Shown piece by piece: positions 50,460 through 58,820 of a stretch of 64,000 nt of DNA. The first letter of the stretch is position 1. The number at the start of each line of letters is the position of its first letter. The translations under genes and the position numbers were made by a program. The DNA comes from Candidatus Microbacterium phytovorans (lineage in GTDB: Bacteria; Actinomycetota; Actinomycetes; Actinomycetales; Microbacteriaceae): assembly GCA_029202445.1 (NCBI GenBank), contig CP119321.1, positions 1,984,001 through 2,048,000 on the forward strand, read 5' to 3'. Below the pieces are notes generated by a model. The model saw nothing but the letters and a program-made list of their open reading frames with translations. It had not been told where the DNA came from and did not search any database.

Positions 50460-51518
50460 TCATGGTGCGGTTCGCGCTGCGGAGTGCGAGGGGCGAGCGG
50501 GGCGGGTGCGCACGCGCTGCAGCCACGCGAGCACGCTCGCGGCCACGACGGAGAGCACCAGCAGCACGCCGGTGATGATGTTGATGACGTCGGAGGTGAC
50601 GTTGGCCAGGCGCAGCGCGCTGGAGAGCGTGCCGATGAGAAGTGCCGCCGCGACCACCCCGTACAGCTGTCCCCGCCCGCCGAAGACGGACACCCCGCCG
50701 AGCACGACGGCGGCGATCACCTGGAGCTCGAGTCCCGTCGCGTTGTCGCCGCGGGCGCTGCCGAAGCGCAGCGTGTAGTAGATCCCGGCGAAGGCCGAGA
50801 CGAGCCCGGCGACGACGAACAGGATGAACTTCGTGCGCTCCACGTGCACGCCGGAGAACCGGGCGGCATCCTTCGACAGTCCGATCGCGAAGATGCCGCG
50901 GCCGAACGGGGTGAAGTGCAGGACGACCACGAAGATCACGAGCAGGACCAGGAACGGCACCATGATGTACGGGATCGTCGTGCCGGCGATCTTCGCCTTC
51001 GCGAGCGCCGTCCACGCCTCCGGGAAGTCGGTGACCGCGGTCGTGCCGAGGAGCCCCACCGCGAGCCCGCGGAAGAGGGCGAGCGTGCCGATCGTGACCG
51101 CGAGCGACGGCAGTCCCACGACGGTCACGAGGAAGCCGTTGACGGCGCCGCCGATCACACCGACGAGCAGCGCCAGCAGCGCCGCCGCCTCGAACGGGAC
51201 TCCCGCTTCGACGGCCACGCCCGTGACGACGCTCGCGAGCCCGACCATGCTGCCCACGGACAGATCGATCTCACCGGTGATCATGACGAGCGTCATGGGG
51301 AGGGCGATCAGCAGAATGGGCGCGATGTCGAGCAGGAGGTAGTTCGCGGTGATCGGCTGCGCGAAGCCGCGGACGGTGGCCGCCGACACGACGACGACCA
51401 GCACGAGGAGGGCGACGATCGCCGTCTCTCGCGACAGCAGCACACGGCGCCACAGCGGCTTCTCGAAGTCGCGCGCGACCCGCACCGAGGCGGTCGCGGG
51501 AGAGGTCTGGGTGGTCAT
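50460..51518 (-). CDS. rhaQ: Rhamnose-type ABC transporter permease (RhaQ-like)
   Basis: 352 residues from ATG 51518 (ATGA overlap with the upstream permease). CUT2-type permease with ITGEIDLSVGSMVGLASVVTGVAVE, a signature of ribose/rhamnose-type permeases, and VIAAVVLGGVSVFGGRG. About eight to ten membrane spans. Pairs with the 51515 gene, as RhaP and RhaQ do. Confidence 0.87.
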   Translation of the reverse strand: MTTQTSPATASVRVARDFEKPLWRRVLLSRETAIVALLVLVVVVSAATVRGFAQPITANYLLLDIAPILLIALPMTLVMITGEIDLSVGSMVGLASVVTGVAVEAGVPFEAAALLALLVGVIGGAVNGFLVTVVGLPSLAVTIGTLALFRGLAVGLLGTTAVTDFPEAWTALAKAKIAGTTIPYIMVPFLVLLVIFVVVLHFTPFGRGIFAIGLSKDAARFSGVHVERTKFILFVVAGLVSAFAGIYYTLRFGSARGDNATGLELQVIAAVVLGGVSVFGGRGQLYGVVAAALLIGTLSSALRLANVTSDVINIITGVLLVLSVVAASVLAWLQRVRTRPARPSHSAARTAP

Positions 51519-52546
51519 GACTCGTCCCTCGCTTCGATGAGGCGCTGTCTCTGTCGCACGGCCAGCCAGCGGTCCAGCACGATCGCCCCGATGATGAGCA
51601 CACCGACGACGGCGCGCTGCCAGAAGTCCGGGATGCCGAGGATCGGCAGCGCCCGGTTGATCGTCATGAGCAGGACGGCGCCGATCGCCGCGCCCCACAC
51701 GGTGCCGACCCCGCCGGTGATCGCGACGCCGCCGATGACGGCGGCCCCGACGGCATCCAGCTCCCACCCGGCACCGGCCTGCGAGCTCACCGAGCCGTAC
51801 CGGGCGGCGTAGAAGACGCCCGCGAGGCCGGCGAGCGCACCGGAGAGGACGAAAGCGGTCAGCACGCGGCGGGTCACCTTCAGCCCGTAGAGCTCCGCGG
51901 CGGCCGGATCGGAACCGATCGCGTAGAACTCACGGCCGCCGCGCGTGTTGCGCATGTACCAGGCGGCGATGGCGAGCACGACGAAGGCGACGATCGACAG
52001 CACCGGGATCCACAGCAGCTGTCCCGTGCCGAGCGCGAGGAACTCGCGCGGCATGTCGGACGCGTTCACGCGGCTGGAACCGGCCCACATGACGTTGATG
52101 CCGCGGTAGGCATACAGCGTGCCGAGGGTGATGACCATCGCCGGCACCCGCGCGATCGCGACGAGCGCGCCGTTGATGAGGCCCAGCGCGCCGCCGAACA
52201 CCACCGCCAGGAGCACGACGACAGGAATCGGGATGCCGGGCACGTCGATGAACAGTCGGCCCGTGAGATAGGCCGACAGCCCCATCACCGACCCGACCGA
52301 GAGGTCGACGTTGCGGGTGATGATGACGAAGGCCTGGCCCACGGCCACGAGCACGAGGATCGACGGGGTCAGCAGCAGGTCTCGCCAGCCGTCGGGGCTG
52401 AAGAGGAACGCCGGGTTCTTCGCCGTCGCGGCGATCACGACGAGCGCGAGGGCGACGAGGATGCCGAACTCGCGCGCCTTGCCGAGGGCGCCGATGCGCC
52501 GGGTGAGGCCCGAGACGGGGATGCGGGTGGTGGACGTGAAGGTCAC
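51515..52546 (-). CDS. rhaP: Rhamnose-type ABC transporter permease (RhaP-like)
   Basis: 343 residues from a GTG at 52546 that overlaps the ATPase stop (GTGA). CUT2 permease signature [24 protein letters not shown] and [22 protein letters not shown]. Paralogous in pattern to the 50460 permease. A longer upstream frame is antisense of the ATPase region and was rejected. Confidence 0.87.
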   Translation of the reverse strand: MTFTSTTRIPVSGLTRRIGALGKAREFGILVALALVVIAATAKNPAFLFSPDGWRDLLLTPSILVLVAVGQAFVIITRNVDLSVGSVMGLSAYLTGRLFIDVPGIPIPVVVLLAVVFGGALGLINGALVAIARVPAMVITLGTLYAYRGINVMWAGSSRVNASDMPREFLALGTGQLLWIPVLSIVAFVVLAIAAWYMRNTRGGREFYAIGSDPAAAELYGLKVTRRVLTAFVLSGALAGLAGVFYAARYGSVSSQAGAGWELDAVGAAVIGGVAITGGVGTVWGAAIGAVLLMTINRALPILGIPDFWQRAVVGVLIIGAIVLDRWLAVRQRQRLIEARDES

Positions 52547-54096
52547 GAGTTCTCTCCCGCGTCGGTCGTGGCAGCGTCGGTCGTGGAAGCGTTGGAGGCG
52601 GCGTGGGTGGCGGCGAACATGACGTTCTCGGACGTGGCATCCGCTCGGTCGATCTCGGCCGTGATGCGCCCCTCGCGCATGACGAGTACGCGATCGGCCA
52701 TGCCGAGCACCTCGGGGAGCTCCGAGGAGATCATGAGGATGCCCATGCCCTCTCCCGCGAGCTGGGAGAGGAGTCGGTGCACCTCTGACTTGGTGCCGAC
52801 ATCGATGCCGCGGGTGGGCTCGTCGATGATGAGGACATCGGGCTGGGTCGCGAGCCATTTGGCGAGCACGACCTTCTGCTGGTTGCCGCCGGAGAGGGTG
52901 GAGGCGACGGTGTCGAGGGCGTGCGCCTTCACTTCGAGACGGCTCGCCCATTCGCGCGCCGCGCGGTTCTCCATGCCGGTCGTGAGCAGCCCGAACTTCG
53001 ACAGCTGCCGGCGGATCGCGGTCGTGATGTTGCGCCCGACGCCCGACTCGATGACCAGCCCCTGCTTGCGACGGTCCTCGGGGACGAGCGCGATACCCGC
53101 CCGCATCGCGTCGGTCGGACGCGACCGCGCGATGCGCTTGCCTTTCATCGTGACCGTGCCCTCGCGGTAGCCGTCGACGCCGAACACCGCGCGGGCGACC
53201 TCGCTGCGCCCGGCGCCGACGAGCCCGGCGAGCCCGACGATCTCGCCCGCGCGCACCGTGAAGGAGATGTCGTGGAAGACACCGGGGCTCGTGAGGTTCT
53301 CGACCTGCAGGAGCGGCTCGCCGATCGCCGTCTCCTGCTTGGGGAACAGTTCCGTGACGTCGCGACCGACCATCTGGCGGACCAGTTCGGCGGGGGTCGT
53401 CTCGGCGATGGGGGTCGTGGCGATGTAGGCGCCGTCGCGCATGACGGTGACGGTGTCGCACAGGGCGAACACCTCGTCGAAGCGGTGGGAGATGAAAATG
53501 AGCCCGCGCCCCTCGTCGCGCAGGCTCCGCGCGATCGCGAACAGGCGCTCGACCTCGACGCCGGACAGCGCCGCGGTGGGCTCGTCCATGATGAGCACCC
53601 TGGCATCCAGCGAGACGGCCTTCGCGATCTCGATGACCTGCTGGTCGGCGATCGACAGGCCCTCGGCCGGGCGGTCGGGGTCGATCGTGACCCCGAGGCG
53701 CGTGAAGAGGCGCTCGACCTCGTGGCGCATGGCCTTGCGGTCGATGCGCCCCAGGCGTCCGATGGGCTGGCGACCCATGAAGATGTTCTCGGTGACCGAG
53801 AGGTCGGGGAAGAGCGTCGGCTCCTGGTAGATGACGGCGATGCCGGCGGCCTTGGACTGCGCAGTGGAGGTGAAGTCGACGTCTTCGCCGTCGAGCTGGA
53901 ACGCGCCTCCGTCGCGGCGATAGAGGCCCGCGACGATCTTGACGAGCGTCGACTTTCCGGCGCCGTTCTCGCCGATGAGGGCGTGGATGGAGCCCGCCTG
54001 CAGGCGCAGGCTGCCCGAGCGCAGGGCCACGACGGCGCCGAAGGATTTCACGACCTTCGACAGCTCGAGCACGACGGGTGCGTCAGCGACGGGCAC
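52543..54096 (-). CDS. rhaT: Rhamnose-type ABC transporter ATPase (RhaT-like)
   Basis: 517 residues, two fused nucleotide-binding domains as in CUT2 (RbsA-type) ATPases. N-terminal Walker [10 protein letters not shown] near 43-51 and Walker B VLIMDEP. In the C-terminal half the P-loop is the degenerate GLVGAGRSE, and [15 protein letters not shown] and [14 protein letters not shown] give the active signature. First gene of the leftward importer operon, divergent from a LacI gene with a palindrome between. Confidence 0.9.
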   Translation of the reverse strand: MPVADAPVVLELSKVVKSFGAVVALRSGSLRLQAGSIHALIGENGAGKSTLVKIVAGLYRRDGGAFQLDGEDVDFTSTAQSKAAGIAVIYQEPTLFPDLSVTENIFMGRQPIGRLGRIDRKAMRHEVERLFTRLGVTIDPDRPAEGLSIADQQVIEIAKAVSLDARVLIMDEPTAALSGVEVERLFAIARSLRDEGRGLIFISHRFDEVFALCDTVTVMRDGAYIATTPIAETTPAELVRQMVGRDVTELFPKQETAIGEPLLQVENLTSPGVFHDISFTVRAGEIVGLAGLVGAGRSEVARAVFGVDGYREGTVTMKGKRIARSRPTDAMRAGIALVPEDRRKQGLVIESGVGRNITTAIRRQLSKFGLLTTGMENRAAREWASRLEVKAHALDTVASTLSGGNQQKVVLAKWLATQPDVLIIDEPTRGIDVGTKSEVHRLLSQLAGEGMGILMISSELPEVLGMADRVLVMREGRITAEIDRADATSENVMFAATHAASNASTTDAATTDAGENS

Positions 54097-54155
54097 GTGC
54101 GCCTCCTCATTGAGGGTGGATGGGACGGAAGCGATCTGAAGGATTCTGAAACTAT

Positions 54156-54169
54156 CTGAATCGATTCAG
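54156..54169. promoter_or_regulatory. CTGAATCGATTCAG palindrome (rhamnose operator)
   Basis: A perfect 14-bp palindrome lies between the importer operon and the LacI gene at 54266. Its core TGAATCGATTCA shares the TGAATCGNTTCA pattern with the site at 56333. The surrounding region repeats TCTGAA three more times. Confidence 0.8.
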
Positions 54170-54265
54170 GTCGGATTCATGGATACTGTAGGCATCACAT
54201 CCGCACCGGTCAAGTCACGGTCCGGATACGACCTCGGATCTTCCCCGGCTGCGAAGGAGCGCCCC

Positions 54266-55276
54266 ATGGTGGTGAGCATCAGAGACGTCGCGCTGTCCGC
54301 GGGCGTCTCTGTCGGCACGGTCTCCAACGTGCTCAACCGCCCCGAGACCGTGTCGTCCGAATCGGCCGAGCGCGTGCTCCGCGCGATCGAGGATCTCGGC
54401 TACGTCCGAAACGACGCCGCCCGCAAGCTGCGCGCCGGCGTCAGCACGACCGTCGGGTTCGTCGTGCTCAACGGACAGAACCCGTTCTTCGCCGACGTCG
54501 TGCGCGGCGCGGAGGACGAGGCCTCCCGCCACAGCATCGCCGTGCTCTACGGCAACACCGACGAGGACACCAACCGCGAGCGCATGTACCTCGACCTGTT
54601 CGAGGAGCAGCAGGTGCGCGGCGTGCTCATCTCCCCCTACGGCGACATCCTCCCGCGGCTCGAACGGCTGCGGTCTCGCGGCATCCGTGCCGTGCTCGTC
54701 GACCGCTTCGGCGGGACGAGCCGGTTCAGCTCCGTGTCGGTCGACTCCGTCGCCGGCGGACGCATGGCCGTGGAGCACCTCATCGAGACCGGCCGCCGAC
54801 GCATCGCCTTCGTGGGCGGGCCGCTGGAGATGCGGCAGGTCACCGACCGCCTGGCCGGCGCACGCGTCGCCGCCGACAACGCCCTCGACCCGATCGAGCT
54901 CGAAGTGCTCGTGACGGATGCCATGACCGTCGAACAGGGCGTCGCCGTCGGCGCGAAGGTGCTGAGCCGGCCGCGCCGCGAGTGGCCCGACGCGATGTTC
55001 GCCGCCAACGACCTCATCGCCCTCGGCCTGCTGCAGTCGCTCGTGGTGGGCGGCCGCATGCTCGTGCCCGACGAAATCGCCCTCATCGGCTTCGACGACA
55101 TCTCCTTCGCCTCGGCGGCGGCGGTGCCGATCACCTCGATCCGTCAGCCGAGCGGCATGATCGGACGTACAGCGCTGCGCATCCTCCTCGAAGAGTGCGA
55201 CGATCCCGAGCTCATCCCCCGCCAGACCGTGTTCCAGCCCGAGCTCGTGGTGCGCCGCTCCACCGCCGCACGCTGA
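54266..55276 (+). CDS. LacI family regulator 1 of the rhamnose locus
   Basis: 336 residues from ATG 54266 (AAGGAG 7 nt upstream; an in-frame ATG at 54179 falls next to the operator). HTH SIRDVALSAGVSVGTVSNVLNRPETVS at 4-30, hinge YVRNDAARKLRAG, and ligand domain with VGFVVLNGQNPFFADVVRGAEDEA, FAANDLIALGLLQSLV and IGFDDISFASAAAVPITSIRQP. Its first 60 residues closely resemble regulator 2 at 55292. Divergent from the importer operon. Confidence 0.88.
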   Translation: MVVSIRDVALSAGVSVGTVSNVLNRPETVSSESAERVLRAIEDLGYVRNDAARKLRAGVSTTVGFVVLNGQNPFFADVVRGAEDEASRHSIAVLYGNTDEDTNRERMYLDLFEEQQVRGVLISPYGDILPRLERLRSRGIRAVLVDRFGGTSRFSSVSVDSVAGGRMAVEHLIETGRRRIAFVGGPLEMRQVTDRLAGARVAADNALDPIELEVLVTDAMTVEQGVAVGAKVLSRPRREWPDAMFAANDLIALGLLQSLVVGGRMLVPDEIALIGFDDISFASAAAVPITSIRQPSGMIGRTALRILLEECDDPELIPRQTVFQPELVVRRSTAAR

Positions 55277-55291
55277 CCCGACCGCCGGCGC

Positions 55292-56290
55292 TCAGCGGCT
55301 GGAGGCGCGGACGACCAGTTCGGGGCGGAAGCGCACGTGGCGCGGGGCGGATGCCGGGTCGTCCAGCCGCTCGAAGAGCACGTCGACCGCGGCGGCGCCG
55401 ATCGCCCGCGCGGGTTGACGCACCGAGCTCAGGGGGACGACGGTCGACTGCGCGAACTCGATGTCGTCGTAGCCGACGAGCGCGACCTCTTCCGGAACGC
55501 GGATCGCCCCCAGGATCGCCGCCCCCTGCAGCACGCCGACGGCGAGGAGGTCGTTCGCGCAGAACACGGCGTCCGGCCTGTCGTCCCGTGCACGGCCGGC
55601 GATCGCTTCGCCGATCTTCCGGCCGTCGAGCACCGTGAGGGCGTCGGTCTCGATCACCTCGAGCGTCGCGCCGGCGACCTCGGCGAGGGCGCGGCGGGCG
55701 CCCGCGAGGCGATCGGCGACCTGGCGGATGGACGTCGGTCCGACGAAAGCGATCCGCCGGCGCCCCTGCGCGAGGAGGTGGGCGACGGCCAGGTGTCCGC
55801 CCTCGACATCGTCGACGGCGACGGAGGGCAGCCCGCCGCCGTCGAGCTCGGCATCCAGGAGCACGATGGGCAGGCCCGCGTCGATGAGCGTCTCGGCCCG
55901 CGCCTCGTCGAGGAGCTGGGGTGTCAGCAGCACACCGTTGACGCGCTGCTCGCGGAAGAGGTCGAGGTAGGCGTTCTCGCGGTCGGCGCTCTGGTCGCTG
56001 CTGCCCAGGAGCACGGAGATGCCCTGGTCCGCCGCGCGCTCCTGTGCGCCGCGGGCGACCTCGGCGAAGAACGGGTTGGCGCTGTCGAGCACGATGAGCC
56101 CGATGCTGCGGCTCCGACCGGCGCGCAGCTGTCGCGCGGCGTCGTTGCGCACGAACCCGAGGCGTCCGATCGCCGCCTGCACGCGGGCGACGGTCTCGGG
56201 CGCGACCTTCTCCGGACGGTTGAGCACGTTGGACACGGTGCCCACCGACACGGATGCCGCTGCCGCGACGTCCTTCACGCTGACTGCCAT
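55292..56290 (-). CDS. LacI family regulator 2 of the rhamnose locus
   Basis: 332 residues from ATG 56290 (an in-frame GTG at 56323 would add 11 residues). HTH SVKDVAAAASVSVGTVSNVLNRPEKVA, hinge FVRNDAARQLRAGRSRSIGLIVLD, and ligand domain to the C-terminal RPELVVRASSR. Convergent with regulator 1, divergent from the mutarotase operon. The two regulators share the NVLNRPE and RNDAAR motifs, so they are paralogs. Confidence 0.88.
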   Translation of the reverse strand: MAVSVKDVAAAASVSVGTVSNVLNRPEKVAPETVARVQAAIGRLGFVRNDAARQLRAGRSRSIGLIVLDSANPFFAEVARGAQERAADQGISVLLGSSDQSADRENAYLDLFREQRVNGVLLTPQLLDEARAETLIDAGLPIVLLDAELDGGGLPSVAVDDVEGGHLAVAHLLAQGRRRIAFVGPTSIRQVADRLAGARRALAEVAGATLEVIETDALTVLDGRKIGEAIAGRARDDRPDAVFCANDLLAVGVLQGAAILGAIRVPEEVALVGYDDIEFAQSTVVPLSSVRQPARAIGAAAVDVLFERLDDPASAPRHVRFRPELVVRASSR

Positions 56291-56332
56291 GGCCTGCCTG
56301 TCTTGACGGATCGTGGTCCCCACATTACAGTT

Positions 56333-56344
56333 TGAATCGTTTCA
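56333..56344. promoter_or_regulatory. TGAATCGTTTCA operator before rhaM
   Basis: A near-perfect LacI-type palindrome lies between divergent regulator 2 and the rhamnose catabolic operon. It differs at a single base from the core of the 54156 palindrome, so both promoters are probably under one or both LacI regulators. Confidence 0.75.
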
Positions 56345-56435
56345 CACCGCGGTCCGACCCGACCTCCGACCGCCTACAGCCCGACCACCCGCGATCCACC
56401 AGCGATCCACCCGCGAACCGCCACGAAGGAGTGCC

Positions 56436-56804
56436 ATGACCGTCCGCGTCGCGTTCCAGCTGCAGATCGCACCCGACCGGATCGACGAATACGTCGCCCG
56501 CCACAGCCCCGTCTGGCCCGAGATGCTCGCCGAGATCGCCGCCGCCGGTCGCCGCAACTACTCGCTCTTCCTCGATCGCGACAACGCGCGCCTCTTCGGC
56601 TACTACGAGACCGACGACGACGTCTCCGCCCAGGCCTACCTCGCCGCCTCGCCGGTCGCCGCGGAATGGGAGGCATCGATGGCGCCCTTCTTCGTGGGCC
56701 TCGACGGTCGCCCCGACCAGGCCGCGACCCCCCTCGCCGAAGTCTTCAACCTGCACGACCAGCTGACGGCATCCGTCACCGACCACGAAAGCGACGCATC
56801 GTGA
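56436..56804 (+). CDS. rhaM: L-rhamnose mutarotase
   Basis: 122 residues from ATG 56436 with AAGGAG upstream. Family pattern: RVAFQLQIAPDRIDEYVARHSPVWPEMLAEIAAAGRRNYSLFLDRDNARLFGYYE, with the catalytic His and Tyr positions of RhaM, and AEWEASMAPFF near the end. It interconverts alpha and beta rhamnose. First gene of the catabolic operon, coupled by GTGA to the isomerase. Confidence 0.92.
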   Translation: MTVRVAFQLQIAPDRIDEYVARHSPVWPEMLAEIAAAGRRNYSLFLDRDNARLFGYYETDDDVSAQAYLAASPVAAEWEASMAPFFVGLDGRPDQAATPLAEVFNLHDQLTASVTDHESDAS

Positions 56805-57967
56805 GCACGCTCTCCCCCGACGTCCAGTCCGCCCTCGCCCAGCAGGGCATCGAGCTGCCCAGCTGGGCGTTCGGCAACTCGGGCACGCGCTTCCGCGTGT
56901 TCCCCACGGCGGGCACCCCGCGCGACCCGTTCGAGAAGATCGCCGACGCCGCCCAGGTTCACCGGTACACCGGCCTCGCCCCGAGCGTCGCCCTCCACAT
57001 CCCGTGGGACCGGGTCGACGACTTCGGCGCCCTCCGCCGTCACGCGGAAGACCTGGGCGTGGCCCTCGGGACGATCAACTCCAACACGTTCCAGGACGAG
57101 GACTACAAGTTCGGCGCCCTCACCCACCACGACGAGACGATCCGCCGGAAGGCGATCGACCACCACTTCGCATGCATCGACGTGATGGATGCCACAGGCT
57201 CCCGCGACCTGAAGATCTGGCTCGCCGAGGGCTCGAACTACCCGGGCCAGAACGACATGCGGGGCCGCCAGGACCGCCTGCAGGACTCGCTGCAGCAGAT
57301 CTACGCGCGTCTGTCGGGCGAGCAGCGCCTCGTGCTGGAGTACAAGTTCTTCGAGCCGGCGTTCTACCACACCGACGTTCCGGACTGGGGCACCTCCTAC
57401 GCGCAGGTGGCCTCGCTCGGCGAGCGCGCGATGGTGTGCCTCGACACCGGCCACCACGCCCCCGGCACGAACATCGAGTTCATCGTCATGCAGCTCCTGC
57501 GCCTCGGGAAGCTCGGCTCGTTCGACTTCAACTCGCGCTTCTACGCCGACGACGACCTCATCGTCGGCTCCGCCGATCCGTTCCAGCTGTTCCGGATCCT
57601 CGTCGAGGTCGTCCGCGGCGGCGGCCTCAACAACCCCGACGTCGCGTTCATGCTCGACCAGTGCCACAACATCGAGGACAAGATCCCCGGGCAGATGCGC
57701 TCCGTGCTCAACGTGCAGGAGATGACGGCGCGCGCGCTGCTCGTCGACCGCGCCGCGCTCACGGCCGCGCAGGAGGCCAACGACGTGCTGGGGGCGAACG
57801 CGGTGCTGATGGATGCCTTCTACACCGACGTCCGCCCTGCCCTCGCCGAGTGGCGCGCTTCCCGCGGCCTGCCCGCCGACCCGATGGCCGCGTACGCCGC
57901 GAGCGGCTACCAGCAGCGGATCGCCGACGAGCGCGTCGGCGGTACGCAGGCGGGCTGGGGCGCGTGA
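56801..57967 (+). CDS. rhaI: L-rhamnose isomerase (Pseudomonas-type RhaI)
   Basis: 388 residues from GTG 56801. The TIM-barrel metal and substrate residues lie in WLAEGSNYPGQNDMRGRQDRL, LEYKFFEPAFYHTDVPDWG, CLDTGHHAPGTNIEFI and GSFDFNSRFYADDDL, all as in the P. stutzeri-type rhamnose isomerase rather than RhaA of E. coli. It converts L-rhamnose to L-rhamnulose. Confidence 0.93.
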   Translation: MSTLSPDVQSALAQQGIELPSWAFGNSGTRFRVFPTAGTPRDPFEKIADAAQVHRYTGLAPSVALHIPWDRVDDFGALRRHAEDLGVALGTINSNTFQDEDYKFGALTHHDETIRRKAIDHHFACIDVMDATGSRDLKIWLAEGSNYPGQNDMRGRQDRLQDSLQQIYARLSGEQRLVLEYKFFEPAFYHTDVPDWGTSYAQVASLGERAMVCLDTGHHAPGTNIEFIVMQLLRLGKLGSFDFNSRFYADDDLIVGSADPFQLFRILVEVVRGGGLNNPDVAFMLDQCHNIEDKIPGQMRSVLNVQEMTARALLVDRAALTAAQEANDVLGANAVLMDAFYTDVRPALAEWRASRGLPADPMAAYAASGYQQRIADERVGGTQAGWGA

Positions 57968-57971
57968 GCCG

Positions 57972-58811
57972 ATGACGACGGTCACCGACGACACCCTCGA
58001 CGGTCCGCACGGACCGCTCCGCGTGCGCCTCTACCGTCCGGCATCCGCTGCCGGTGTCGGGCTCGTGTGGGCGCACGGCGGCGGCTTCGCGGCGGGCGAC
58101 CTCGACATGCCCGAAGCCGACGGGGTCGCGCGCGGCCTCGCCGAGCGCGGCATCACGGTCGTGTCGGTCGATTACCGGCTCGCGCCGCTCACCCCCGGCA
58201 CCGACGGGGTGCGGCATCCCGTCGCCTCCGAAGAGGTGGGCTTCGCGTTCGCGTGGGCGCGCGGCGCCGACCTCGCCCCCGGGCCGTGGGCGATCGGCGG
58301 CGCCAGCGCGGGAGCGAACCTCGCGACCGGCGCCACCCTCCGGCTGCTCCACACCGGCGATCCCACAGGCCTTCCCGCGCTCGTCGCGCTCGCGTACCCG
58401 ACCCTGCTCGCCGTGCAGCCCGCGCCCGATGCCGCTCTGCGCGCCGCGCTGGATGCCGACCCCGTCGCCGACCGGTTCGGCCCCCACGTCGTCCGCGCGA
58501 TGTACGAGAACCTCCTCGGCGGCCCGGTCGACGACGCCGACGTCTACGCCGTCCCGGGACGCGCCACGAGCGACGAGCTCGCCGGCTTCCCGCCCGTGCT
58601 CATGGTCAACAGCGACACCGACGAACTGCGCGTCTCCGGCGAGGCCTTCGCCGCCGCCCTCCACGACGCCGGCGTCGACGTCACCGTCGTGACCGAGCCA
58701 GGCACGCAGCACGGCCACCTGAACCGTCCCGAGGAGGCCGCGGCATCCGTCTCGATCGGCCGGTTCGCCGACCGCCTCCTCGCCCTCATCCCCGCCTCAT
58801 CTCGATCCTGA
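57972..58811 (+). CDS. Alpha/beta hydrolase (HSL-type esterase)
   Basis: 279 residues. Oxyanion motif HGGGFAAGD near 36-44, catalytic Ser in IGGASAGANLA, Asp in VNSDTDELR and His in TQHGHLN. This is the hormone-sensitive-lipase type. No signal peptide. It sits inside the rhamnose operon, 4 bp after the isomerase, and may cleave acyl groups from acylated rhamnose or glycolipid fragments; substrate not deducible. Confidence 0.87.
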   Translation: MTTVTDDTLDGPHGPLRVRLYRPASAAGVGLVWAHGGGFAAGDLDMPEADGVARGLAERGITVVSVDYRLAPLTPGTDGVRHPVASEEVGFAFAWARGADLAPGPWAIGGASAGANLATGATLRLLHTGDPTGLPALVALAYPTLLAVQPAPDAALRAALDADPVADRFGPHVVRAMYENLLGGPVDDADVYAVPGRATSDELAGFPPVLMVNSDTDELRVSGEAFAAALHDAGVDVTVVTEPGTQHGHLNRPEEAAASVSIGRFADRLLALIPASSRS

Positions 58812-58820
58812 AAGCACCCC

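Noticed and set aside
55271..55297. CGCTGA/TCAGCG inverted pair between the two LacI genes as a terminator
   Set aside because: Only 6-bp arms made of the two stop regions; too weak to call.
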